Shown here piece after piece: positions 48,701 through 60,045 of a stretch of DNA of 64,000 nucleotides (positions within the stretch are counted from its first letter, which is position 1; each line of letters begins with the position of its first letter). The DNA lies in NCBI GenBank assembly GCA_020746105.1, contig CM036617.1:34067898-34131897 (forward strand), read 5' to 3'. Position numbers and translations under genes: made by a program. The notes under the pieces are model-generated. The model did not search any database, had not been told where the DNA came from, and saw only the letters and a program-made list of their open reading frames with translations. This DNA is from Trogon surrucura (taxonomy: Eukaryota; Chordata; Aves; Trogoniformes; Trogonidae).

Positions 48701-51700
48701 TGTCTTGGGCCTGAATGTTTATCAACACAGAGCCGTCTTTGGATTTTTTTTGAAACATGGTCAAGCCCAGGGCTTTCCTGGACATGGGAGGACTGGTTTG
48801 AAGGAGTTCATAAAAAGCCTTTGGTAGGCTTGAACTCTTTATTTCAGCATTACGGAATAAATGTCTGCAAATCAAAATAACTCGAAAAGATCACAGATCT
48901 CACCTTTACCCAGAAAATAAAATCATTTAACAAAGAAATGAAAAATTTCAGAAAACATCCACCAGGAAGATATTATTATTCAGACTCCTCTAGGAACGTA
49001 CAAAAAAAGATGAGATCAAAGGTAGCTACACCAACTGCCTTAAACCATGTTTATACATAACATTTTCCGCGTGTTCTGCTTTTTAAAGCAGATTAGGATT
49101 GGAAACGATTCAAAAACTTCCTTGAAATGAACAAGAGTCCTTTGAACAGGGATGCAACTTTAGGAATACCAACACCAGGATAAGGAAATGCACGAAAAGA
49201 GGTTCAGATGTAGATGAAGAGCTGTAAAGGAAGCTGCTGCAAAACCCTTGAAAGTTAATGATGTTGGGGAAGACATACAGGCATCCAGACATCTGGACAC
49301 AGGGAGTTGCTTGTGTCACATGAGAACTTCAGCCATGAACAGAGGGAACCAGCAAGGGCAGACCAATGAGAAGGAGAACTTATGCTGAATTTCTGGCAAA
49401 GATAAAGGAAAAAAATCTCAGTGTAAAGTCTCTTATTCCTTTTATATTACATTTTGGGTGTGAGAGGGAGACAGAGTATGCCTTTGCCTTATCTTTTAGT
49501 ATAGCTTCTTTTTTTTTTCTTTTTGTCATGTCACAAGAACACTTGTGACAGTAAGCCTGTGAAATGAAGGTCCTTACCCTCTGCGTCGAACCCAGATGCA
49601 TGGAAGCAAGCAAAGGGAACCTGCCAGCAGCTCCTTGCAGCCAGGATTCACTGAACTCTTCTAACTTCTACAGCTGTCACAGAGATTCATCAGTGGCCTG
49701 ACCTCACTAAAAGATTCATATGTGTCAGACTATAGACAGCGAGCATGTAAGAGCTTCTCTGCAGACCTCATACACACAGTCTGGGTTTCTTTACTGGGTA
49801 AGAGAGAGGAAGATATCTGCTGGCATGGGGCTCTTTGCACCATTTGAGAAGGATGAAGGGAATGTGTCCCGGTGCAGAACAGAAGCTAAGGAATGGCAAG
49901 CATGTTTGCATGCTTGAAATACAACATCCTAGACCTACTGTTCAAGGAAGATATTGTAGGTCTTGCCTCATCCCACCTCCTGAACACATGCTTTGCTTTG
50001 AGTTCCACTGAAATCAATGCCCCTTTCAAGTGTACTTTCCTACATTTCCAAGAAGCACAAGGGAAGTATGGAAAGGTTAACCCTAAGGTAATGGCACTAT
50101 AAGATACAAATTTTAAATTTTGATCCATTAGGAGCTGTATAGATGGGTAAACTCCTTTTGATGCCTGCAACCATGTTTCAGCACACCAACATTTAGAAAT
50201 TGCACCTCCTGTTTTATCACTTGAGTGAATTTCTCTTATTGCAACACACGGCACAAAGGAGCTTCTGCAGACCTGGTCGGCTCAAGGGCTGGTCTAGTCA
50301 AAGCACTCCTGCTGCTGTCAGTGACAGGAGAGGACTTAGTCACTGTGTGGCACAGCAGCAATGGGCAGGGGGGAAGACACCTGGGTGAAGAGAGGATTAC
50401 TCGGGCTGCTGGAGGGTAGGGTGTAATGCTGACAAACCTCAGGGGAAAGCAAGTTGTGGCCTGGCTCCAGCATGGGGGATGCCTCACCCTTTGCCTTCAG
50501 CTTTATAGTCTGGCACCACACATGAGAGAGTGGGCAGTGGTCTCCCTCATGTACCATTGACATTGCCCTCTCTGTCCATGGGGTCACAAAACATCAGGTC
50601 AAAAACACCCTGAGCATTTCCTTCCACATTGCCCTTCACTTTCTGTCGCCTCTGGCTCTTCTTCACAGCTCTCACTTTCTGGGTTTCTCATCGTCTGGAA
50701 CATCTGCCTTTCAGCTGGTTTTTCCCTAGATGTATTACGTTTCATCTTCTGAGTGAATGTCAGTTTGTTATTTTTCAGCTGGTATGTGCACTCTTCCTAT
50801 CCCCGCTGGTGTTTGCAGCAGTACTATCTGTGGATCTTAATAAACTAGAGTGCAGAGTATCAAAAACAAGTGCTTGGGTTTTTAGGAACCACTGAGCTAA
50901 TGAAAGGGGAAGGCTTTCAAACATCCTGCCCACAGCCCTGGAGGTGGGTTCAGACTCTGGTGGCACAGAGAGCATTTGAGTCTGATCTGCAAGGATAAAG
51001 TCTTCATCTGAAAAGAAAACATCAGCAATGGTAACCCTCCCAACCCTGATGTTTTGTATAAGTGTACAGCAGTAAAGATGAAAAGCAATATGGATGGAAG
51101 AGGAAAACTATCCCTCTTAAAAGTCCAATTGGCATTTCAGAGGTTGCTTTTCTTTTAATTTGTGGGTTTTGGAAATGAATGCACATTAGCTGACGTAACA
51201 AAAGATGACTTGTGCTGAGTAGGCAACTTTGGTGGGATGGAGAGGAGCTGAGCAAGGAGCACACACTGCCTGAAGGGGGTAGATGCTCAGCCTGGCACTG
51301 CCTCAGGCACCCAGAGTTGACCTTTAAACCAGACATAAGCCTTGGGCTCTCCCTGAAGCCACCAGGATTTTTCTAGCATGTGCTGGAATTTGGGGGGATG
51401 TTTGGAGGTTGGCTGGGGCATATTTATAGGGGCAGGTTCAGACTGCCCCACAGTTACCTTGTCGTTCCATACTTCAGGGTGTTGCCCACTGAGATAGCCT
51501 GGGTCTCGCATTCCTTCCACATGGGAACCCTCTTTTCCCCTTGGAGAAGACAGTTTTCTCGAACCCCATTTCAATGTGCATCTGCACGTCCTGACTATCC
51601 CTTAGCCATTATAAACAGTGGGTAAAGGGTGTTTTTTAAAACAGCACTGGTGTATCTCTTTAAAAAACACTCTTTCTTCTCACCCCTCCTCACCTTTCCC

Positions 51701-53756
51701 ATCTCTTTCTTTTCTGGCTTCAGGGTGAGTGGTCAAGGGCAAACCAAATTTCACAGGTTTGGTATTATGTATGGTAGGCTGGAGAGCAACAGCCTTCTGA
51801 AGCAAGTATAAATATGGAAGTTCTCATGGGAACAGAAAGGAGAGTGCACATAGAGCAAAAAGGAAAGCTAGGATGAATAAAAAATAAAACACTGGGGGTG
51901 ATTTCCTTATGACTGGTGAGTACTTGTTTAGCGTAGGACAAAAGGTATTACTGTAAAATGCATTAGCTAGCATGTTCTAACTACTACCTCTTAATATCCA
52001 TATTAAAGACTACTTTTAATTTTAATATATTATCATGTATTTAAAGGTACGTCTCAAACTGAAGCGAAGGCCAATGAGGAGCTAACTCTGCTCTAGCTGG
52101 CTAACCCATGCTAGAATAGCTCTCCCTGTCTAGATAAAGGGCACAGGACCATGACTGCAAGCAATTGTAGCAGCTGATCAAGCTGCCCTCATCAGCTGGT
52201 CTGCAGTACTGGTTGAGTGCCTACTCTTAGCTCATCAAGACATTGAACTCTCATGATTTCCCAAAGGGGACCCTCAGTTTATGTCAAGATGCACAAGATA
52301 AGTAGTTGCTGTGGCCCTGGCAGGCACTTTCAGCAGAGGATCTGCCTAATTTTTGTGCTACAAGTATGTCTCTCAATGCCATGAGGTCTGGGATCTGGAT
52401 CACTCATCAGTCCTTTGATCCTTTAAGAGTCACAGCATCTACGTGAGGCATTGCTGATAGGCAGTCTGAATAAAGCTCCTTTCTCTATCTAATCTCACCG
52501 GGCTGATGTAATGCACGATACAAGCCAGCATCTTCACGAGATAGGAATCTAGGAGCTGCTTATGTGGCTAAGCCTTATACCAGACACTGCCCAGTAATGT
52601 CGATTGGGTGGGGGAATTAACTAGAGGAACAGTCAAGGCTCTTTGATTAAGGGATTGCATCAATTGTCATAAGATATGTTTGCAATAAAGATCTGCGGTT
52701 CCTGCTAGTAGGTCGGTATCAGTTGTGGTTAAGAAGACTATCTTGCCATCTGTTCTTGGCAGGAATTGTACAATCTTTTCTTTCAAGTCGCAGATATTAT
52801 TACACTTACTCAGCCTTTGTCAGCTCAGGACTTGACCATTATAATGCTCCCTGCAGGATGCTGCTCACCGCGACCATCTGGAAAAAGAAGCCAGCTCAGT
52901 ATACAGCTGCTTGCTTATTCAGTAGCATTTTGTACTGCAAATGTCTTACACATCTGCCTTACCGTCTGCCCCAGCTACTCGTTTGTGGGTGTGGTAGGAC
53001 GTGTTGCTTTGAATCTACACAATGCTATGCATGCACACACAGAACTATGCTAAAGGAACACAAGGCTACAAAGTAGGCTGCACCTGGGAAACATCAGGAT
53101 GAAAGCAGACTGTGAAATTTCTAGGTTAGAGGCTTTGCAAGAGGCCTCTGGACTTCATTAACCATATGATAAAAGAGTATTCACACCTCCCATCTTGGGC
53201 AACATGGGCACAATCTTTCCCCAGCAACTAGATTTCTAACTTCTTCCTCTGAATTGCCCTCAAGCGAGATTGCTGTGATATCCTCCAGTCACTCTCCCTC
53301 TCTCCAGTCACAAGCCCTTTTCTCTCGCCTCATACAGAAAAGATGGTGCTCACCAAGTGAGCAGCTGTTCCACGTTTTGGTTTTAATTGTTACTCAATCC
53401 ATAGCCCAATGTCCCGTTGACCACACATTACCCAAGCCGTCCCCAGAGGCAAATTTGTTCCTTTCCTCATGGTCCCTTCTGTGCCACTCATCACTTCCAT
53501 GGGATTATTAATTTATCTATTCTCATAGCCTTGTTGGGGGAAGGAGACAGTGGTTTTATCTTCATCTTGCCTGAATGTGGTTGCTCAATTCTCCTAGGGT
53601 TTCACCTGCTTTAAGCATGCTCTACCCTTTCACAAGCCCTCATATACCAAATGCACTGCAGAGCCACCATCACTGTGGGCTGAATCCAGCTCAGGGCTGC
53701 AGGTCTTTCCTCACTGTCACCACATCATGTTGCTGGTGACCATGGTGGCTCTCAGT
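45714..53756. other. Long unique stretch, no gene recognised
   Basis: About 8 kb without a recognised gene. 46650-47600 is AT-rich. 48195-48290 and 48535-48670 are CpG-richer. 48485-48560 holds a MIR-like block. 52440-52740 contains two AATAAAG-type signals in LTR-like contexts but no edges could be set. Frames up to 132 codons have no recognised domain. Confidence 0.5.
48485..48560 (-). repeat. MIR-like ancient SINE remnant (tentative)
   Basis: CTGAACCTCAGAGGGGTTAA and GTGCCTTTCCCAGGACTGG followed by AGCAATCAGGGCTATGGGGA match the minus-strand MIR core order ('ctgaggcacagagaggttaagtgacttgcccaaggtcacac... ggcagagctggga'). Diverged. Confidence 0.45.
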
Positions 53757-53980
53757 ACACAAATGGAGGAAGAAATTCTTCAGTACAAGGGTGGCAAGAC
53801 TCTGGAATAGATTGCCCTGAGAAGTTGTGGATGTCCCCTCCCTGGAAATGTTCAAAGCCAGGTTGGATGAGGACTTGAGAAATCTGGACTAGTTGAGAGG
53901 CATCCCTGCCCATGTCAGGAAGGTTGGATTAGATGATCTCTAAGGTCCCTTCCAATCTGAGTCATTCTATGATTCTATGG
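53757..53980 (+). mobile_element. CR1 LINE, 3' fragment (ATTCTATG tail)
   Basis: GGAAGAAATTCTTCAGTACA, GGCAAGACTCTGGAATAGAT, GGTTGGATTAGATGATCTCT and a terminal GTCATTCTATGATTCTATGG identify the sense-strand CR1 terminus. It matches the subfamily of the minus-strand copy at 59.3 kb (same AATTTATTCC / GGAATAGATT type wording). Strongly 5' truncated. Confidence 0.94.
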
Positions 53981-55203
53981 TGTCTGTCTCTCCTGAGAGA
54001 GATTCGACATTCCCCTGCCTGGTGCCCAGGTTGCATGGAGAAGGAGGTACCCACCTCAAAGTCAGAAGGAAAAAGCCCTGGCACAAAGATGGGAGGACAT
54101 GGCGAAGGTGTCTGAGGACCAGGAGGAACCTTGCAAGGAGAGGAAGGGAGAGAGGAACAAGGACTGTGAGAGAGGTAAGGCCAATGGCTCTGTGGGCTGG
54201 AGTGCTGCAGTCTGTACCAAGGACTGGGAGGAGAGGCCAGGTGAAGGCTACAGGGCTCACAGGCTGGAAAATAGGAAAGGCTGGAAAGGTTAGAAAACCA
54301 GGAAAGGTTAGAAGCCAGGAATGGTAAAAGAAACAGAACAGCGAGAGGTTGTAGCATGTTCTCCACCATGGTCTTGAACAAAACCCATCCTGGCACTCTT
54401 CTGTTGGCAAGAAACAGCCATGAAACTCACCCACAAACTATGCTACCATCCTCGTCTTCTCATTGGTCCAAGGACTAGATGGTAACCTACCGCTGCTATC
54501 AATTACTCCCTCAGATCAAGTGTCTGCGCCACTTCAAGTCTTGGAGGATCAATCCACTGCAGACCACATCTAACCTACAGACTTTGAAGCCACATCTTAC
54601 CTGTGGAGACAAGGTAGAAGCTAAAATTCAATTCACAGTGGAAAACCTTTGGAGCTGCTGCCGTACCAGGTGTCGTATTTTCCTGAATAGCATTCATGTA
54701 AGTTGTAGCAGCAACGAACGCGTAGCTCTTCTGTGCACAGTTACGACCACGTGAGGAAATCACACAGTCTATTTGCACAGCCTGTTAGCTGCATAACTGG
54801 TCTTTTGTACACAAAATCTCTGATTCAGCAAGTTCTTTAATCATGTGTCCCACTTTAAGCATGTCTCTGAAAATCGAGGTCTTATGTCACATACCTCTGA
54901 AAAATCAATTTTTATAGTAATTTGCAGGTTTTTCTGTCATTTTAGCTCTCTTGTTCGGTTTGTCTGAAACTCTGCCTGAAGCACAGAATCAAGCAAATGT
55001 AAAAGTTCATACAAATGATTATGTTTGTCAAAGAGTTATCTTTTTATGGCTTAAAGTGACACTATCATAGTTTTCCATTTTTCTCTGTTATTACCCCACA
55101 AGTAAGGATTAACACTGTAAAATAAAAAATAAAAACTATCCATGGTCTGGGTTTTTTTACTTCCTTTCAGTTAGTGGAAATAAAACTAGACAACAGAAAA
55201 GCC
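53981..55203. other. Unique stretch, purine-rich in its first part
   Basis: From about 54040 to 54345 the plus strand is markedly purine-rich (runs of GGAAAGG, GGAGGA, GAGAGG), with short GGAAAGGTTAGAA repeats near 54280-54310. Opposite frames up to 155 codons across it are low-complexity. No gene recognised. Confidence 0.5.
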
Positions 55204-55342
55204 CACAGTTTACGGGATCTATCTACCTCTAAGCCTTCCCTTAAGTTCCATGAACTGTATGGTCACACCATATAGCTATATGACCATACAGTTCATGGAA
55301 CTTAAGGGAAGGCATAGAGGTAGATAGATCCCATAAAGTGTG
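55204..55342. repeat. Long near-perfect inverted repeat (62-bp arms, 15-bp spacer)
   Basis: Left arm 55204-55265 and right arm 55281-55342 are reverse complements with about four mismatches, three of them in the outer part. The inner 30 or so bases (including CCATGAACTGTATGGTCA and its complement TGACCATACAGTTCATGG) match exactly. The spacer is 15 bases, and its centre CATATAGCTATATG (55269-55282) is itself a palindrome. The arms match no repeat family I know. A hairpin this long and uniform suggests a recent origin, by template-switch copying or a foldback element. Confidence 0.95.
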
Positions 55343-55580
55343 TTTGCACTTCTCAAACATGCTTAACTGGCATGATTCCACACAGCCTGTCATGCATTGC
55401 ATCCAACCACATGGTAAGAAATTTGCCCAACTACCAGTTTTATATCTAGTTCTTATGCACAGTACAAGCCCGGTGATTCAATGCCGTCTGCTGAGAAATG
55501 GGAAAAAATGTGTGTGTTATTAAAAAACAGCAGTTTTCCTACGCATTTAGTGATAATATTTTTGACTGGTGCTATCTAAA
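55343..55580. other. Unique spacer
   Basis: Between the inverted repeat and the candidate small ORF; nothing recognised. Confidence 0.5.
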
Positions 55581-55952
55581 ATGCATCTTGTTCTCCTGCT
55601 CCTTGTTATGTGCATGACAGCCTTCACTGTTGGCTTCCCCAGAGATGACTACTTGTACTTTGGTATTAGAGAGCACGTTCCCAGGTCTAGGGAAGTTTTT
55701 GAAGGCAGACATCCCCCAGTGACTCTCAGAGGATGTATATGCCAGCTGAGATGGAAAGAAATTATGACCTCTCTTTTCATCTTCAGAAACTTTACAGATC
55801 TGTCCACAGAAAGCCAATTTGGGAATCAAATAACCTTTGTGTTTTCTAGGCTGCAGCCTGAACAGGCAGAGAAGGAGGAAACCACTATCAATAAATGCAA
55901 GGCTAAAAATAGGCAGGCCAAAAGCCTCAGCAGGGCTCTGGAAAAATTCTGA
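55581..55952 (+). CDS. Speculative small secreted-protein-like ORF (123 residues), unrecognised
   Basis: The first ATG after an in-frame TGA (55563) has A at -3. The frame starts MHLVLLLLVMCMTAFTVG and continues FPRDDYLYFG: a hydrophobic segment of about 16 residues followed by polar residues, as in a signal peptide, with possible cleavage after VG or VGF. The remainder is charged, has few cysteines (GCIC, NKCK) and one N-F-T glycosylation sequon, and ends in a Lys/Arg-rich tail before the stop. It may instead be a first exon read through into an intron; CAG-GTCTAG near 55680 is a weak donor candidate. I do not recognise the family. A chance open frame is quite possible: the rest of the window is full of frames this long. 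No promoter is evident; a long inverted repeat lies 240 bases upstream. Confidence 0.15.
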   Translation: MHLVLLLLVMCMTAFTVGFPRDDYLYFGIREHVPRSREVFEGRHPPVTLRGCICQLRWKEIMTSLFIFRNFTDLSTESQFGNQITFVFSRLQPEQAEKEETTINKCKAKNRQAKSLSRALEKF

Positions 55953-58900
55953 AGGTGGAAGTAAGAGTTATTTATAAGGTTGAGACTTGACAGGGGAGAA
56001 AGAGGTCAGTAGAAGACTTTATTTACATAGTTTGGGTTCCAGAAATTACTTTCGAGTGCACACAGCATCATTAGAAAGTGCTTCTGATCAAGTCCTGAGT
56101 GTTGGCTACTCTTTGCGCCTATACACGTTGTGCTGTGCCAGGAAGCAGCTTTCTGGGCATTCCCAGGATGCAAGCGGGACAGGACTCAGGAGCCGCAACT
56201 CCACTTTTCAAAGCAGAGATTCTAACTTGCAGATACAAGTTTTGCAAAAGCACTTTCTGGAGTTTGAAAGTGGGTTCAGCTGCCTCCATAGGCATGGTCC
56301 TAATTGGTAGGTAGGTAGATAGGATTGTAGATAGATGCGTGTCTGGGGTGGAGTCATCTCTAACCTGAACTGCAAAGCTAGTTAGCTCGGGTGTATCCAG
56401 ACATCTCCACAACGGTGGGTGAGGTTTGATGATTAGCGTTGACTTAGGCCATATATACTTAAGTGAGATAGTGCAGTGCAATAGGAGAAGGTTGAGCGAG
56501 GGAGAAGCGGTGCTGAAAACTCTACCTTTACACTACACGTATTGGCCCCTCTCTAGGCTCATCTCATTAGCACACCAGATGTGTCCCCAGGGCACATCTT
56601 TTGGTTTAGTTTCATCAGCATGGGATCCAGCTGGTTCCTCTGAGACCACTCCATGATACCAACCACAGCATGGGAAGTGGGGATGCCTGAGGCATTTCAG
56701 AAGCACTCATCCAGTGGAAACAAAAACTCTGTCATAGACACATCCTTAGGTTAATAATTTTTATACACCTAAAATAGCTACCATGTCACCTATCCCTCAG
56801 TCTGAGTTGTCCAGTGCAAATGTGAGGTCTGAGACAAACCTAAGAAGATGGATCTCATTTACACTTCTAAAATTTGAAAAATGCAGTCTTTCACCTCATA
56901 TTTTCAAAGGAAATAGAGGGAATATCTACCTATAATTTTTCTGTCTTCACTCTTACAGGTAACTAAAATATCTGGCTATTTTGTCTGAGGCAAATAACCA
57001 GCATGAACAAATTCTGCATTATAACAACTGTTATAATTTTATTTAATGAGAAGTCTTAGGCAAGCTTAATAACAGATGGATCTTCCAGCCCAATGTAATG
57101 TAACAGAATATAAATGACCAGTAAATGTGTATTTAAATACCTCCTCTTGGGTATATTTTAAATTGGCTATTTACATTAATTACAAATTTAATTGCTAGTG
57201 AATTTCATTAAGAACTTGATCTATTTTGCCATATATGAGGAAGAAGGACAACAGTTACGCAGGGGCAGTGCCCTGCCTGGTGATTTGTGTGGATCTCCTT
57301 GGCAGTGGAAGGACACCTCTGAGAAGGTGCCTCTGTAGAGGAACTTCAGAAGAGGCTGCTGGCACCACCAGCTTCTTGCCCAGCTCCTGGATGAAATCCC
57401 TGACAGCATCCCATGGAGGAGCACTAACATCTCAGTGACCTGGTTTACTGCTTGCCCTCACAAAATGATTGCACTGGCACAAGTGGGAGACATTGAATCG
57501 CAGTGTGGAGGTGGGAAGGAGCAGCCAGGGGAGCAGAAATCATTTAAACCAGCTTTGCTGCATGAGGAAATGAGTGAGATAAGGAGGGATGAAGTGGGAA
57601 TGTCTCTTTCTGAGGCTGGAGCTCAAAAACAGCAGTAGTCCTTCAGCGGCTAATTTAACAGTCATCTTGCATATCAAAAGGACCCACTGACTTTTGGAGC
57701 ACATGGAATAAATAATCAATACCTCGTGAAGGGGACTATCAGGTCTTAGCCATCAAGCTGATGGGAATTAGCCTCACTGGAGGGGATGTTTGCAGACCAT
57801 ATGCCATACTGATGCTCAGTAATTTCACTATGACATAATGCAGAGATTAATGACATATCAATATTTTGTTATACCATTTTACTCTCCGCTCTTCATTAAA
57901 TCCTTTCAGTGCCTGAAGAGTCACTTCTTCCCAGTCACTACTCCATTTGAACTGGTTATAAGGCTCGCCTGCTGAGAGGATCTCCAGATTTTCCTGATGG
58001 AACAAAGCAGCTCTCTGGGAAGCACGCAGGCAGGAGAGACCCAGCAAAGGTCATTTCCACTGTGAAGTTTCTTGGACGTTACAGTATTTGAGAGTGAAAG
58101 AAACGAAATTATTTTCTTGAATTACAAGCTCAGGCTTTTAAGAGGTAAGTATCCTCCTACAAATGGCACCTCAGAAACAGGATGGGTTCAAGTGGGACCT
58201 CCTGGTTTGTAGGTTGGAAGACTGGCTGTCGTGCAGGAAAGCCCATATCACAGAGGCTTCATTTGTCTCAGCCTGGGGACAAATGCTTCACTAAGAGAAA
58301 ATCCCACTGCGGACTGTTTGGTCAGAGCCAGTGCCTCGCTGCTCGACTTAGAGCCTAGATGTGAAAATAATCTGTGAGTACAACACAAACTGCATGGAAT
58401 AGCTGTGAACCAGCAAGGCAGTGAGTGATGCTGGTCTATGAAATGGCCGTGTATCTTGGTCCGAGCCTTCACTCCCACACTTTCTATCTATCTGCATGCA
58501 TCTAAAATTTAGTTGAAAGGTTTTGCTGGACATCCAAGCCAGCAGGAAAACAGAATCCAGCAGAAATAAATCCATGGCCTCCTATCTTTATCAGCTACCT
58601 CTGCATTCAAAAAAAGGAGACAAAACAAAGTTTTAACTTCTCAGGGACAAGCAGTTAGTCCTGGGTGCTCCTGAGTATCACAGTGATGACGGCTGATGCC
58701 AAAACTTTTAGGGACAGTGGGCAAAAGTACCCTCTATCACCAGGTCAGGGGACTGAAAGCTCTTAGCAGCTCTTGCTCACATTTCGGTGCAAGCCCTCCC
58801 AGCACAGCACACTGGTGCAGCCAGCTCCCAGCTATGGCCCCAGCCTGCAGCTGTTCCTGCAGAAAAACCCAGCCCAGGTCACAGGTTCCACCTGGAACTG

Positions 58901-59346
58901 GCCGGGAGCAAGCCCCAAAGCCTGGCCCTGCATGCCATGCATGCCTCAAGCCCCCTGCAATCAACGGCGGGGAGGTAATTTTCCCCAGGCTGCTGGGAAA
59001 TGAGGGTCAAGCCTGTCCCATTAAGTGCTAATGAACAAGCTGGCAAGGGAGGGGGGTTGTTTTTTTGGCTTCCTTCTGAGAGGGGGCCTAATGTAACTAG
59101 ATGCAAAGACAGAGGTGACAAGGTCATTCCTGCTTTTGGCAGCCCTGGGTCGCAGCATTTTCCACGGGTGCTGGGTCACAGCCTGTGCTGACCAGGGTGA
59201 AGCTGCCACACTTGCCCAATGTCAATCAGTGATGGGGCAGAGAAAGGCCACACACTCGTTCATGCTGTCCCCACAAGATGGGATGTGCTGCACATCGCCT
59301 TCAGTAACACTTCAGTGAGTGTCTGGAGCTTTGAGAAGAGTTTGAA
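55953..59346. other. Unique non-coding stretch, no gene recognised
   Basis: No recognised repeat family. 56750-57210 is AT-rich with several ATTA/TAAT cores. The segment 57226-57438 is open on both strands and GC-richer, but no family is visible. 58740-59000 is open in several frames on both strands without recognisable domains. Confidence 0.5.
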
Positions 59347-60045
59347 GAATCATAGAATGGCCTAGGCTGGAAGGGACCTTAGAGATCATCTAATCCAACC
59401 TCCCTGCCATGGGCAGGGACGCTTCTCAACTAGATCAGGCTACTCAAGGCCTTGAACACCTCCAGGGAGGGGGCAGCCACAACTTCTCAGGGCAATTTAT
59501 TCCAAAGTCTTGCCACCCTCGTACTGAAGAATTTCTTCCTAAGATCTAATCTAAATCTATTCTCCTTCAACTTAAACCCATTTCCCCTTGTCCTATCAGT
59601 GGACGCTCTTGTAAAACGTCCCTCCACAGCCTTCCTTTAGGATCCCTTCAGGTATTGGAAGCCAGCTATTAGGTCCCCCCAAAGTCTTCTCTTTTCAAGA
59701 CTGAACAATCCCAGCTCCCGCAGCCTGTCCTCGTAGCAGAGGTGCTCCAGCCCCTGGATCATCTTTGTGGCCCTCCTCTGAACACGCTCCAATAGATCTA
59801 TGTCTCTCTTATGGTGGGGACACCAGAACTGGACGCAGTATTCGAGGTGGGATCTCACAAGAGCAGAGTAAAGGGGGAGAATCACCTCTCTTGACCTGCT
59901 GGCTACGCTTCTCCTGATACATCCCACAATGCAGTTGGCCTTCTGGGCTGCATGAGCGCACTGCCGGCTCATGTTGAGCTTCTCATGTATCAACACCCCC
60001 AAACCCTTCTCTTCAGGGCTACTCTCAACCCACCCAAGAGGCTGA
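59347..60045 (-). mobile_element. CR1 LINE, 700-bp fragment (ATTCTATG-type), ORF2 end readable
   Basis: Minus-strand CR1. On plus it begins GAATCATAGAATGGCCTAGG (element 3' end) with GAAGGGACCTTAGAGATCAT, and runs to about 60045, where family similarity stops (5' truncation). It retains the ORF2 C-terminal segment and the 3' untranslated region. The sequence is cleaner than most copies here, so it is probably one of the younger insertions. Confidence 0.97.
59637..60045 (-). pseudogene. CR1 ORF2 C-terminal fragment
   Basis: Minus-strand frame entering from non-CR1 sequence near 60045. It encodes [80 protein letters not shown] and [20 protein letters not shown], then FQYLKGS and a stop. The RT catalytic FADD motif lies upstream of the truncation and is absent. 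The stop after KGS is premature relative to the copy at 23.1 kb, where the frame continues to FLCDLL. Family role: reverse transcriptase of a non-LTR element; this copy is inactive. Confidence 0.93.

Noticed and set aside
53962..54434. 144- and 155-codon minus-strand frames rich in Pro, Ser, Leu
   Set aside because: Both are open because of the purine bias of the other strand; two overlapping frames and a CR1 tail at one end argue against a gene.
57221..57438. Possible exon open on both strands
   Set aside because: No family resemblance and no convincing splice sites.
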